DNA of 64,000 nucleotides, taken from Lagopus muta (Eukaryota; Chordata; Aves; Galliformes; Phasianidae). Each line of letters begins with the position of its first letter. Position 1 is the first letter of the stretch. Below the pieces are notes generated by a model. The model did no database searches. It saw only the letters and a list, made by a program, of their open reading frames with translations, and was not told the origin of the DNA. Of this stretch, positions 11,755-29,594 are shown in pieces. Location: contig NC_064449.1 of the NCBI RefSeq assembly GCF_023343835.1, forward strand, positions 3,509,778 to 3,573,777. The letters are read 5' to 3'. The translations under genes and the position numbers were made by a program.

Positions 11755-14025
11755 GAGCCCTACAGAGCATCAGCCAAGGGGCTGGGAGGGAAGGAGTTGG
11801 ACCAAACACGGTTGCTTTCAATTTCTCCATATTGTTCATAATTTAAGGAAAACAAACAAACAAAAAAAGGTGATTCACTTGGAATGAATAGCAGGTCCAG
11901 GTAAGAGGAAGAAGCTTACCTTCCCCTTGCCAGCAAGCAGCAAGCAGCAAGGCCCTTGCCTTCCCCATCGCACCATGTGCAGCCTCTGATCCTCCCTGGG
12001 GCATCCAAGAGTGAACTGAGTCCTGGCTGGCTGTGTGTTGGGCTATCGGAAGCTGATGGTAGCAGTCCTGGGCCACATCCCATAATGAAAGAAAGCTGCG
12101 TGCTGCAAGATCTCTGCCTTTGCTGGGTGGAATACAGTTCCCTAAGCCGGGAAGCAGCTCTTATGACAAGGCCTGGGTACATGTTTTGTCCAGGAGCACG
12201 GAAGTGTTGTGGTGCTGTTGGGTGACTAGCAACTATGGAGAACAAAGGCTGGTTCTTCAGCATCTCCCTGAATGTGCAACACGATGTATGGTACTCACCT
12301 GCGTAAAGATACTGAGGCTCCAGCTGGCCACTCAGCCTCTGTGGGGATGTTTCCCTTCCTAAGAGTGCAGACTGTGCCAGGAGAGGAGGAATTTATCTGG
12401 CCTGATTTGCTGCACCAGTTGGGAGAGAACTTTCCTAGCCTGACAATTGTAATGTTAGATCCATTGCAGAGGGATTCCGCTGTAGCCTGCAAAAGGCTGA
12501 CGCTTGCATCTGATCAGATGCACTTGTTTTCTGTATTGATTATGGCTTTTGTTTCCTTTAGTATTGTTTTATTTTAAAAGGTTCATTTTAAGCCCAGTTT
12601 CTTATTTTGCCCCTTTTAGCAAGTGACCTGTCATCAGAAGAAGCTGAGAATCAAATGGCCTAACGAGGAGGTCCTTGTTCCTTCAGCTTCATACCAATGA
12701 GTTCCCCTGCTGCCCTGTGACACAGGACAGAGTGGAGCAACCCTGAGGATGCTCCTGAGAGCTTTCACTCCCTGTTGAACAGACCAGACCTGCCTGCAGT
12801 GGTGAGAAGTGCAGAGCTGGTTAGCATCTGCCCTCAGCGCAACCTTCTGCGTATCAAGGGGCAGACATCCACCCTTTCAGTACGATAGCACAAGGTGATT
12901 TGTTACTCTCCAGAGATCTGGAAGCAAGCAGAACACTGCAGACAAGGCCCATCGATTTCCCTGTTGCTTGGTGACAGGCTGATGAGCCAGGTCACCCACC
13001 TTCCCCAAGGGATCTTTCTGTAAGAGGCTTCTGCTTCCACATGTAGAGTCTGTGCCTGACTGCTAGTCTGAGCCCTCCCTGCACTTTCTGGCCTGGAGTT
13101 GCTGACCCTGAGGAGCTGGTTCCCATGCTCTTGGCCTCTGATGTGGCCAAGGAGGTATTTGTGTTCAGGAGAAGGATTTAGGCCAGGTAGGGCTGGGTCA
13201 CCTTCAGTCCTGGTGAGCTTTACCTCATGCTGTCTTGTTCTTGTGCTCTCTTCCTGGTACAGCTGCTCTGAGCCATGTCCTTGCTGCTGCTCCTTCCTGC
13301 ACCTGAGTTTTCCTAGTTCTCAGGTTTGATGCTGTGCAGTGGCTCAGACTTTCTTTGAGCTGACAAGGGTCAGGATTTGAGGGACAACCTTTCTGCTGGA
13401 CCAGAGCAGCTGAAGCCTTTACTTTTTCATAGCCCTCAAGCTGTGATATGAGCTGTCAGCTCATGGGCCCTGAAACAGGAGCTCGAGGTGTCACAGTGCT
13501 AATGTCTGCAGCAGTGGCACTGAACCTTGGCTGTTTTTTGGTAGCATACATCACTGCAATGGGCCTGACAGCCATTCTGAGTGCTGAAAAGCAAACAATT
13601 GAACTTCCCTCCCGTTGCTTCTCCAGACTGGCTATTTCTGTTCATGCAAGAGAGTCCCTACCACACGTAGAAGGAGAAGACAGACTTCAGAGAGGGCAGA
13701 TCTTAACAGCAAACCCAGGGATGAAAGGGCAGTAAGCTTGAAGTTGTTTGCTTCATCTTGTAGGTGCTGTTAAAATCCTAGTGCTTATACAAGTCTTCAG
13801 TAGGAGCTGTGTTTTGTTTAGTGACAGTGCCTACAAAGATTCCCTGGTGTTTTTTGGATTGCTCTAACTGGAGCATAGAGACATTTAGATCGTTATCAGT
13901 CTGAGAAGCATAAAATGCCCTGATTTGTTAAGCAAAGAACCTGGATTTGAAAGCAGTCTTCTCTGTAAGGAGCAGTTGTTCTCCAAGCCTTGTAAGTTTT
14001 GGGTTGTTCTGGTGTTGGTTTTTTT

Positions 14026-14053
14026 TTTTTAATTATTATTATTATTATTTTTT
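14026..14053. repeat. Poly-T followed by (ATT)n microsatellite
   Basis: A T-run passes directly into about six copies of ATT and then another T-run. It lies in the probable MLEC 3' UTR. Confidence 0.85.
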
Positions 14054-15196
14054 AGCATCCTTCCATCAGGAAGTCACTCAGCTTCTTGTTGCTGCCCTGG
14101 TAATCTCTGCACCTTGCAGCAGAGCATGAAAACAGGGCTGTGTGTGTAGGTGTGCCCTACTCTTGTAGGATACTTTATCCCTGCCTCTTGCCAAGCAGGG
14201 AACCTCTTTGGTGCCATCAGCCACCCTAAGGCAAAGCTGAGCAGGGTTTAGTCTGTTGTGTTCTGCTTTCTCTCAGTTCAAATGAATTTGTCTCATCTGA
14301 ATAGGAATATGGAGTAGAAATGGTTCAGTCTTCTTGGCTTCAGCTTAGTTGTTTTGGCTCTGGCTTTATGCATTTTTGTCACTGCTGCGAAGCTGATGTT
14401 AACTCTCCATGTGACCGGGGAGTTTCTGATCCCTCGTGGTGATGTGAGTGGTTTTCTTTGTTGGTCCATCCTCTCATGGCAGGTCTGGCTGAGACAGAGC
14501 CATCAAACAAACCATGTGGGGACACAGGAGGACAGTATGGGAAGGACACACTCAGTCTGGCTTTCCTTGTCATCCGTCTGGCACCTGCAAGCCAGCCAGA
14601 TGGGTGTGATAAAGTACCTGGCCTGATCTGGGGAAGGAAACATTTGGGCTGGCTGTGATTCTCCAGCAGGGGTGATTGAGGAAATGTCCAAGGCAGTGTT
14701 TAACTGGATGCGGTCAGAGATGGGGCTCTTCGTGCTTTGCTGCAGAGCTCAGCAGGCAAATGTAGAGTGTGTCTCTGTGCAGCAGTGTGGGAAGCAGGAC
14801 TAGAGCAGAGCCTGGCTCGGTGGTTGGAGTAGTTGTGCAGAGAGGGGCAGGTAGGGCAATTTGAATAAAGCTTCCCCTGAGTAAAGGTGAGGCGATGCTG
14901 CTGATCATGTTCTGGGCCTGGATCCAGCCCTAGGGTAGTGCTGGTTGAATTACCCCTTATCAGCCTCTCTGCTCTGTCCTGGGGATGCAGAGGCACAGCT
15001 GGCAGTTGTCTCACAGCTCGTGCTCTGTGTTTTGCTACCTTCATGCAGGCTGTTCTTCATGTCTGTATGTGTGTACCTACAACAACAGCTCGGACCCTTT
15101 TGGGTATCCTAGGTGGCAGGGAGCAGAAAGCCAAATGAATTCCCATCTTTTTGGTGCCTTTCTGTCGGGCTTTGAATAAAAGTCCATTTGAATAAG

Positions 15197-15244
15197 CTTT
15201 TTTTTTTTCCTTTTTTTTTTTTTTCTTTTTTTTCTTTTTTTTTA
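15197..15244. repeat. Interrupted poly-T tract
   Basis: Almost 50 bases of T with a few C interruptions, just downstream of an AATAAA at about 15173 on the + strand. It could be the A-tail footprint of an old retrotransposon on the minus strand, or a simple expansion. No element body is recognisable next to it. Confidence 0.8.
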
Positions 15245-16435
15245 AGGAGCTTCTGGGTTGTGTTGTTTTTCACCCAAGGGATAAATATTCCCTGCCCATG
15301 TGCTCAGCTACAGGCTGTCTCACTGTCCCTTGATCCAGCTCTGGAGGTCACAGCTGAATCACAGAACTGTGAGTGAGAATCTTTGGTTCCAGCCCTCGAA
15401 GTCAATGGGGAAAAAAGCGTAGCAGGGGACAGAAGAACTGGAAGAGCTCTTCCAGGTCTTGTCTGCCCCAGGAATCACCTGAGGTGGGATGGAGAGCTTC
15501 TAGACAGTCTGGTGCCTGCGTGTCTGCACAGCTCAGAGCAGAGCGAGTTGCAGCTGTGTCCTGGTAATCCTTTGGTGCTCAAGGCTTCTGCCTGCAGAGC
15601 TTGGCTGGGATCCTCCTGCTCCCTGGGCTCACCTGCTGAGGGCTTCCCCTGCCCCAGGGAGCAGAGGCCCATAGGTGTCCCTTGGCCTTCCTTTGCATTG
15701 AAGTGAGGTGGCAACAGCCAGGATGTCTTGGTGTTGGAAGCCTGGCTGAGCAGGCCCTTTGTTGATGGGAAACAGCAGCAGGAGGGAGATGACCAGCAGA
15801 GCAGCTACAGCCCTTGGTGTGAGCCAGATTCTGAGCAGCTGCGAAGCACCGAGTGTTTCAGGCTCTGGTGTTTCAGTGTGGGAGAGATATGTCTGCTTCA
15901 TGCACTCGTGATGGGGAGGGAAATATCCCTGCTGAGAATCCAAGAGAAATGGGAGCTGGGCCAGCACTGAGCTCATTTACCTACCGGCGCTTCTGCATCT
16001 CCACAACAAATGCCAAAGTCTAATACAATTCAAGGATGCTTTTTTTTTTATATGTCAGCCTGGTTCCACCAGTCTGTCCTCTCCAGCTGGTCCCACAGTA
16101 CTCTCGATGGCACGGCCACAATACTGGGCTGGAGCTGCCGGGGCTCAGGAACGTGGTTGTGTACAACAGGCCTCCTGTGCAGCTCCTGCTTCATGCTGGG
16201 CTGGGGCACGTGTGTGTGTTCTGCTTGGTCCCAATGGGCTCCATCCCGTGGTGCTGGCACGGGAGAGCTGAAAGCAGGTCCATGTCTTCCGGGACTCTGG
16301 CTTGCTCAGAGTTTATTGCTGTATATTAAATACTATTTTTGGAGATTGGGGGGTAGGTGTGGGAGGGGGAGGGGTGAGGCGGTGCTGTCCCCAGGCTGAG
16401 CAGTGGGACTGCTGCAGGTTCTTCGATAGGTTCTG

Positions 16436-16528
16436 ATTATTATTTTTTTTTTTTCCCAAAAAGTGCTTTATTTAAAAATACAAAAATAAAAAAAAATATA
16501 TTAAAAAATAATAATAATAATAATAAAT
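16436..16528. repeat. AT-rich low-complexity block with (AAT)n
   Basis: A T-run, then an A-rich stretch with AATAAA hexamers, then about seven copies of AAT. It sits between the probable MLEC cleavage site and the UNC119B CpG island. One of its hexamers could serve as an alternative MLEC polyadenylation signal. Confidence 0.8.
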
Positions 16529-16599
16529 CAATGACAGAAGTGCTTTCCTCCCCTGTAGAAAACGGCGCTGGCCGAGTAGAAAATGGGAACGATCTTTTG

Positions 16600-17289
16600 C
16601 AAACGTCAGAGGTCTGTGCTGGAGAGGTTGTGTGAGGGAGGGGTGAAGGCGAGGGGCGAAGTGCAGTGCTGTGCTGGGTGGGGGGGGGGCAGAGGAGGGC
16701 GAGCTGTGCCCCCTGTGCCCAGCGCATGGAGGAGGCCGTGCCTGTCGCACCGTGCTGCTCCGTGCTGCAGCCAAACAGCTGCAAACCCGATGGTAACATC
16801 GGAGATGAGTGTTTCGAGGGCTCGGGGCTTTCCTGCCCCAAGAGCATCGCGCTGGGGTTGGAGGCGGTGCTGGAGCTGCCCCGCTGGCGCTGAGGGTCGC
16901 TGTGTTACCGCGGCTCGTTTTGCTGGTTGGGCCCTGGGTGAAAAGCACAGATGTGTGTTTGTGATCGCGGGGGCTTTGCGGAGCTGAGGGCGGCCTGTCT
17001 TATTTTTGGAACGCGGTAGCTGCTTTATTTTTGCATTTCCCCACGGCGTCGGGCGGAGGGGATGTTCTAAAATCCACCGGCAGCGCGTGGAAGGCAAATA
17101 AACGGAGTTCTATTGTGGCTGTGCCGCGGTGGTCGCTCTGTTCTCGGGGCCGGGGCTCGGGGGCCGCCTCGCGTCCGTCCCCGCCGCCGTCGCTCGGCAA
17201 CGCCCGCGCCCTCTGACCCGCGCGGCGCCGCCCCCGCTCCCATAGCTACGGCGGGAGGCGGCGGCCATCTTGGCGGCGGCGGCGGGGCG
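16600..17289 (+). promoter_or_regulatory. UNC119B: UNC119B CpG-island promoter with a YY1 site
   Basis: GC- and CpG-rich sequence rises from about 16600 and continues into exon 1. A textbook YY1 element, GCCATCTTGG at 17264-17273, lies 17 bases before the start codon. YY1 elements of this form usually sit at or just after the transcription start, which would give a very short 5' UTR. No TATA box is evident. Confidence 0.65.
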
Positions 17290-19871
17290 ATGAGCGGCTC
17301 CAGGGCGCGGGCGGCGGCGGGACCCGACAAGAAGCCGCCGCCGGGGAGCGGGGGGGCCCTGAGCCGTTTGCGGGGGCGACGCGGGTCGGCGGACGCAGCC
17401 CCGCGGAGCGGAGCGCCGTGGACCGAATCCGAACTGCTGGAGCTGGAGACCGTCCGGCCCGAGCACGTCCTGGGGCTGTGCCGGGTGACGGAGAGTGAGT
17501 GCGGGGCGGTGCGGGGCGGGAGGTCCGGGAGGCCGCGGCGGGCGCTGGGCTCCGTGCGCTGTGCGCTGCGCGCTGCCCGGTGCCGCCGCGCTGGGGTCGT
17601 GCAGCCCGCCGGGCGCTGCCTGCGCCTCTGCTGCCGCTTGCGGAAAGTTGGGTGGTTTCTTTTTTTTTCTTCCCCCCCGCGGGACGCCGCGCTCCGCTTT
17701 CCTGTCCCCACCCTTCCCCTTGTCGCTCTGCACACCCGCGGTGTGCTTTCGTGCCTTCCTCTCGCATCTGACGGGGCCAGGGATGGTCAGAAATAGTAAT
17801 GAGTCCCTTTGTAGTCGCTCCGAAATCTTCTGAAACGTTCCTCCGTGTTTTCTTCCAGACTATTTGTGCAAACCCGAGGATAACATTTATAACATCGACT
17901 TCACCAGGTTCAAGATCCGAGACCTGGAGACGGGGACGGTGCTGTTCGAAATCGCCAAGCCGTCTGCTGCAGGTGTGCGGCGCTGGGCTGCGGGGCAGGG
18001 CTGTGCACAGCTGACGGCTCTTGTAGCATCCTGGGGACTGAGTCCTTCCCAGAGCACGGGGCTGAGTTTACCTTTGATGGAAAACTTCCAGGTTATGCTA
18101 TAAAAACGTGAATATAGCACGATAGGGGTATACTGTCAGCTGCAGAACTTGCCTTGTTAGTGGCAGGTCTTCTTGGATATCTGGTGAGGCTGAAGGTGGT
18201 TGTGGCACCAGGACCACTGAGGCTGGGCTGGCTGTTACCAGTTTTTCTCTTTATTTCTTAGTGCTAGTATGACTGTGTGACCAATTCCTTCTCATTCCGT
18301 GCCCAACTAATTGTAGGCTTGTCCTGTCCACCAGCCAGTATTACCTTACACATGTGCTGTTGGCAGAATAATTCAGTGCTGCTGCATTTTCTAGAGCAAG
18401 ACAACGAGGATGAAGATGACAGCAGTGAACTGGACAGCAGTGCAGGCCGCTTTGTTCGTTACCAGTTCACCCCAGCATTTCTTCGTCTTCGGACTGTTGG
18501 TGCAACGTGAGTATGTGTTCACAGAAATCTGAGGGCAAAATCAGCTGTGCCACTGAGCAGCTTATAGCTAGAATCAAGGACTTGAGAGAACTCAACTGTA
18601 CACTAACAATGTAAAGTATTTTTCTGGAACGGTCTGTTGGGTTCTTGTGCAGTTTCAGGTCCAAGGCTCTGTGTTTTGCAGTAGGAAGAGAAGGCTTTCT
18701 TACCTGTTTTTTCCTACTTTTTTCTTACAGAGTGGAGTTTACAGTGGGAGAAAAGCCAGTGTCAAACTTCCGAATGATTGAGAGGCATTACTTCCGAGAT
18801 CGCTTGCTGAAGAACTTTGACTTCGATTTTGGCTTCTGCATCCCCAGTAGCAGGAACACATGTGAGCACATCTACGAGTTCCCTCAGCTCTCAGAAGATC
18901 TCAGTAAGTATTTCCTTTCTGCAGCAAGCTGTGTGTGTGTGCTCATTTTCTCTCTCTCTCTTTCTACTTGTGCAAAAAATTGTGACGGGGATGGAGGGAT
19001 GGAATTAAGCTGATTTAAGATGCACTTAATCCCAAGTCACAGAATTGTGCCGCAGATTATCCATCTTAGAAATGAAAGCCTAAGGCAGCCTGCATTGTCA
19101 AGTCACAGGCTGCAAGAAGAGCTGCCCAGTGATGGGGCTGTCATCCCCAGTGCCTAACAGTGCAGTGCAGAAGATAACAAAACCCTGGAAAAGGGTTCTC
19201 TTAGCAGTCACACATCTGTTTTCAGCACTTGCTTTTTAGGTCTTGAGCCTCTAGCTTTGAAGCAGAACTGGTTTTTCTCTTGAGAGGTGTGTTTTTGAGC
19301 CTACCAAGATCTCTGCAAATATGCATTGTGCAGGGTATGTTTGCCCTGGGGGTGGATTGAGCAGAGCACGTGGGCACTTCTGTGGCTGCCTGAGTGCAGG
19401 GTTTGTACCTCACATGTACACCAGTGGAGAGTGCAGCCGCTTTCTTTTATTTACAGGTTGCAGCCTCTCTGCTTTCAGACAATGGTTTCTGCTGTGCTCT
19501 AGTGGTGGCTCTGACTGTTTCTGTGTCTTATGTGAGATTGCTCCACCTCTGTTTGCTTTTGACAGTGCCCTGTGAATAGGAAGAATGGGTAGGGCATGCC
19601 AGAGCTTTTAATGCGTGCCCAGCCGATCTGTGTGCTTCTTTTGGATAGGGCAGAGCATCAGCCTGGTGCATCCCACTGAGTGTCCTTTTTTGTTCTGACT
19701 GCACTGCCCAGCAGAGTGTGACAGGCTTCTAAATGTAATTGAGCTTTCTCTTTCACAGTCCGTCTGATGGTTGAAAACCCATACGAGACCCGCTCAGACA
19801 GCTTTTACTTTGTGGACAACAAGTTGATAATGCACAACAAGGCCGATTATGCTTACAATGGAGGACAGTAA
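17290..19871 (+). CDS. UNC119B: UNC119 homolog B, carrier for myristoylated cargo
   Basis: The five coding exons are 17290-17494, 17859-17972, 18395-18506, 18731-18903 and 19759-19871, with TAA at 19869-19871. They total 717 nt, or 238 residues; human UNC119B is about 251. The basic, Gly/Ala-rich N-terminus ([18 protein letters not shown]) is followed by the conserved body: [62 protein letters not shown] and ending [14 protein letters not shown]. This is the PDE6-delta-like immunoglobulin fold whose hydrophobic pocket takes the myristoyl chain of ciliary proteins such as NPHP3 and releases them on ARL3-GTP (family knowledge). Exon 3 opens with an acidic loop ([14 protein letters not shown]), the part most variable between UNC119 proteins. 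UNC119B is chosen over UNC119A because of the neighbours and the [12 protein letters not shown] context. All introns are GT-AG. Confidence 0.96.
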
Positions 19872-22800
19872 TCATGATATGGCTGCTGGAAGCTGTGCTG
19901 CCATTAACCATTCCAGATGTCCAGGACTGGACTGGACTTGCTCTCTCATGCAACAAGGCTTCCTGTCAAACCTTTTCTTCTTGCATGAGGCTGAGCACAT
20001 GAAGCAAAGAAGACAGCTCGCAAAAGTAAAGGAAATCTCCCTGCAACGCTTCACTATCCAACACCCATAACATATCCAGCCTCTGTCATTCTCCATTTCC
20101 GGATGCCTTTTGGTACCCTGGTTAGGTTATGGATCAGAGGCACTGTTTAAAAATTATTGCTGTTACAGTTTTTATAGCTTAGGTTGCACTTCTAGTGCTC
20201 CCGATGTTTCACCTGTTGGGTGACTACCCTCTTCCAAGAGGTCAAATTATTTGGGTAAGCTATTTCTTAGCAGGAAAATTTGCTGCCTTGAGGTAGCCAG
20301 TGACATCTGAAAAGCAGATCTCTTCTTCAGTTGGATAGATCATCTCTTTGGTGCCTAGTGGCTTAGTTTGTAGCATGGGTGAGATAGCTTTTAGGGTGCA
20401 TTCCAGTATTCTCCAGTGGGAAAGATAAAATAAGAGACTAATTCAGCTTCTGAGTTGTGCAGGAATCTTCTCTTCCCCCTCCAGGTATTTGAGCTGCTCT
20501 TGGGAATGGTTTGGTCTGTGTTTTACCAGAGATATCGTTGGAGGTACGCAATAGGAGAAAAAAGGGACCTTATCCAGGTTGATCATTTAGTTGTTCCAAT
20601 AGCATTTGTTTGAGCTTATTCAAGCAAATTGCTGAATTTTGGAGCTCAAGGGTCGACCTTGGAGCTGAAGTTAATCTCAGTGTATTTATCATTTCTCATT
20701 TCTACTGCTTCCCTTTGTGTAGGATTTTTGGCTTTTACTACAGAATGGACTGGTTTTGAACTGACAGCACATTGTCAGCCTAGCTGGGGTGGAGGGGAGA
20801 TTTCAGTCTGGTGAGGTGTAGAGGAAGAAGGGAGAATGTGGAAAAATCACTTGAAAAACATGTAGGGAGCAAAGCTTCCTAGGCTTCAATCTCTGTATAC
20901 ATCATAATGTTTTAAACCTGACTGTCAGAGGTGCTGGAAGGTAAGATGGTGGTGTCACGAGCTCACTTGCTTTCTTTCAGTTGAGGTACTAGCAGCTGAA
21001 ACCTTCCCTGGTCAGATTACTCAGTGTTACAGAGTGGGATTCTCAATGACCAAACTGTGAGAATTAATATGATGATTCTTAATTGTTTGAGATCCTATCA
21101 CTGCTTTGTATCCTTAGTTGCTTATTTATGTTTCAAGATGTTCTTCTGCTGAGGTAGTTTCTGCCAGACCAAAGGGTGTTTTTTGCAGCAGCGCTTAGGG
21201 ATCTGGCAATAGGAAATAGCACCATGCCCTGGGAAGTGGAGACCCCATCCTCCCAGCAGCTGTGCTGGCGTCCAGCTCTGACCATGCAGAACCTCAGCTA
21301 GGAAAACCCTTTCCTGTGTATTTTGCTGGCTCAAGATGAGGATTGTTTGCATCCCCTCCCTGAGCTGATCAGCCACCTCTGCTGCACATGGGAGCTAAGT
21401 TGTGTCTGGGCTGGAGACTTCAGCTAGTGTTAGTTCTGCTTGTTCACCTAGAGAGCTGAGAACCAACTCCTCAGCAGATACAGTATGATTCAGTGTAGAT
21501 TAATGCCTCAGCAGGATTAAATGAGGTGGGCATCACAGCCTTTTAATGCGTAGATAGCAATAGGAAGCCACTGCCTTAACCTTGCAGATTAACGATGTAG
21601 GTTTGGTGCAGAGGATCGGCGGGTGACGAGGTAAGCAGTGAGAGTATGTGTGGTGGCAGTCCTGGAAGAATCTCCAGCTCTTGGGAAGGATTTTAATTAC
21701 GATTAACCACAACAAATGACTTGTTCGGGTGGAGTATTAATCATGAGCAACCACAACAGATGTCTCGGGAATGCAGAGGGGCGAGGCTGAAAGATGAAGG
21801 GCAGTTCTGCTCCATTCGATCCCTTCCAGCATCTCCACGGGCACTGGGGCAATCTCATTAGTTGTTTCAGAATTAGCAAAGCTGCTCATGAGGTGGAGCT
21901 CAAGCTGCCTCTTGCAGTGACTGCCTTCAGATGGCCCCGTGCTGTGTTGGCAAGGGGAAATTCAGTTGTGCTGCAGGAATGGGCGGTGAATGCAACAAGG
22001 CAGAGCAGCCTGGGAGGGTGTTTTCCATGCTGGAGCATTGTGAGATACTCAGGGTCAGGTCAGAAGAGGCTGCCGGGTGTTTCCAGGACGTTGTAGCATA
22101 TTGAGGTGAATTTATATGTAGTATTAATCCAGGTGCCTTTTAACATTCCTTTTACCTTTCTGTATGAAGCAACCTCCTGCTTTTCTTACGAATGTGACGA
22201 TTCTCGTCTGTTTTCTGTATCACTGAGTAAAGATACTTAAAATGGAGACAGACCATTGCCAGAGGAGCAGTGAGGACTGAGCCAGGGGACAACACAGCTG
22301 TGCAGGTCCGGTGCTCACGGGGCACTGGGTGCCATCTGACTGCTGCTCTGAGAAGCAGAGAGCACTGCTGGGTGTGAGTGAGTTCAGGGCCCGTAGGAAA
22401 GGGGATTTCTGTCTGAAGCAGTCATTACCTCAGCCAGCAGGGATGAGGAAAAAGCATTGAGGCAATGCTTTTCCATTTATAAATGTATCATCTATTCAGC
22501 AATAAGTAAAGGAAGACCAAAGGAAAGCTGGGGGTTGTGCAGGCAGTACTGGCACCCCTCAGCTCCTGTAGGTATCTGTTTGCTTGGCCAAATTAGAAGG
22601 CCTTTGCCCACAAACATGCTGCAGGAAAAAAGTCCTTAAAAGAAGGCACCCCAGCATTAAAAAGACTTGATTGTAACCACAAAGTCAGCGATTTCCAACC
22701 TCATCCTCGTGGCAGGGATGGTGTCTTTGGTAAACATGATTCTATGGAGCATCATCCTTCATTTTGGTGTGGTGCTGTAGGGATGGATCAGAGCTGCTCG

Positions 22801-22999
22801 CAGGGGAGATGGGGGGAGAGGATGGGACCTGATTTATGAGCTGAGTGCTGTCCCAGCAGGCACAGTGTGTGTGTAAGGTCACACAGCAGAGCTGGGAGAA
22901 GAGCTGGGATTGTAGCGTGCTCAGTGATAACAGCACAGGGGCCAACAGCGATCCTCCAGCAGCACAGAGACCAGCATCACTTCTACAGCAGCACTGGGA
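19872..22999 (+). other. UNC119B: UNC119B 3' UTR of uncertain length and intergenic DNA
   Basis: No coding exon is visible. The UNC119B 3' UTR starts at 19872, and human UNC119B also has a long one, as I recall. Possible polyadenylation hexamers on the + strand are ATTAAA at 21516-21521 and at 22656-22661; neither has a decisive downstream element. Two identical RUNX-type motifs lie at 21705 and 21749. From about 23000 the ACADS CpG island begins. Confidence 0.45.
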
Positions 23000-23484
23000 G
23001 CAGCGCCGCGCCCACACCGAACCTCTCCAGTGTTGCCCTGTGAAGACCGGCCTCGCTGCGCGCTCCTGGGCTGCGGACTCCCGACAGCCGTCCCACGGCC
23101 ACACGGGCTGCTCCTGCTGACGTCCGTCTGTCCCCGTCCTCCGCCCTCTCTGAGCGGCGTCTTCCTCCGCGGTGCCCCCGTGCCGCGCTGCCCTCTGGTG
23201 CTCGCTGCCTCCCGTAGCGGAGGGTTGGGACGAGCGCCTCGCCCCGCTCAGCAGCGCCCCCCTGCGGCGAGGCGGCGCGGCGGCGGTTTGGACGCGCGTG
23301 GCAGTGGCGCTGCTGCCGCCCCGCGTGGAATAAAGGAACCTCCCGGTTTCGTACGGCGGCGTACGGCGTTGGGGGCGGGGCTGAGGGGCTGGGAAGGGGC
23401 GTGACCTCGAGTCGTCTCGCGCTGTTCCCGCCTGATGACTTGCGCATGCGCAGTGCTGCTCCTCGCGCTCCCTCAGGCGCGGCC
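23000..23484 (+). promoter_or_regulatory. ACADS: ACADS CpG-island promoter with NRF1 palindrome
   Basis: The stretch is CpG-dense. TGCGCATGCGCA at 23441-23452 is a perfect NRF1 palindrome, 32 bases before the start codon. A nuclear-receptor half-site, TGACCT, lies just upstream near 23402. NRF1 drives many nuclear genes for mitochondrial proteins, and half-sites of this kind are read by ERR-type receptors, so both fit a mitochondrial beta-oxidation enzyme. The roles of the sites are inference from sequence. Confidence 0.75.

Positions 23485-29594
<6,110 letters not shown>

Larger units (their letters stand above)
11755..16350 (+). other. MLEC: Probable long MLEC 3' UTR
   Basis: No coding exon lies between the MLEC stop and the UNC119B CpG island. 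The best end for the MLEC transcript is ATTAAA at 16325-16330, followed within 20-40 bases by a G/T-rich tract (TTGGGGGGTAGGTGTGGG), the usual layout of a cleavage site. That would give a 3' UTR of about 4.6 kb, in line with my recollection that mammalian MLEC mRNA is long. Earlier hexamers (AATAAA near 14863 and 15173) could give shorter forms. The stretch includes an ATT-repeat near 14030-14053 and a long broken poly-T at 15197-15243. Confidence 0.5.

Noticed and set aside
15350-15400. A possible CR1 terminus (AATCACAGAACTGTGAG)
   Set aside because: Only the first dozen bases resemble a CR1 end and nothing after them matches.
17113-17289. An in-frame N-terminal extension of UNC119B by 59 residues
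   Set aside because: The upstream codon is TTG, not ATG, and the YY1 element at 17264 suggests transcription starts downstream of it.
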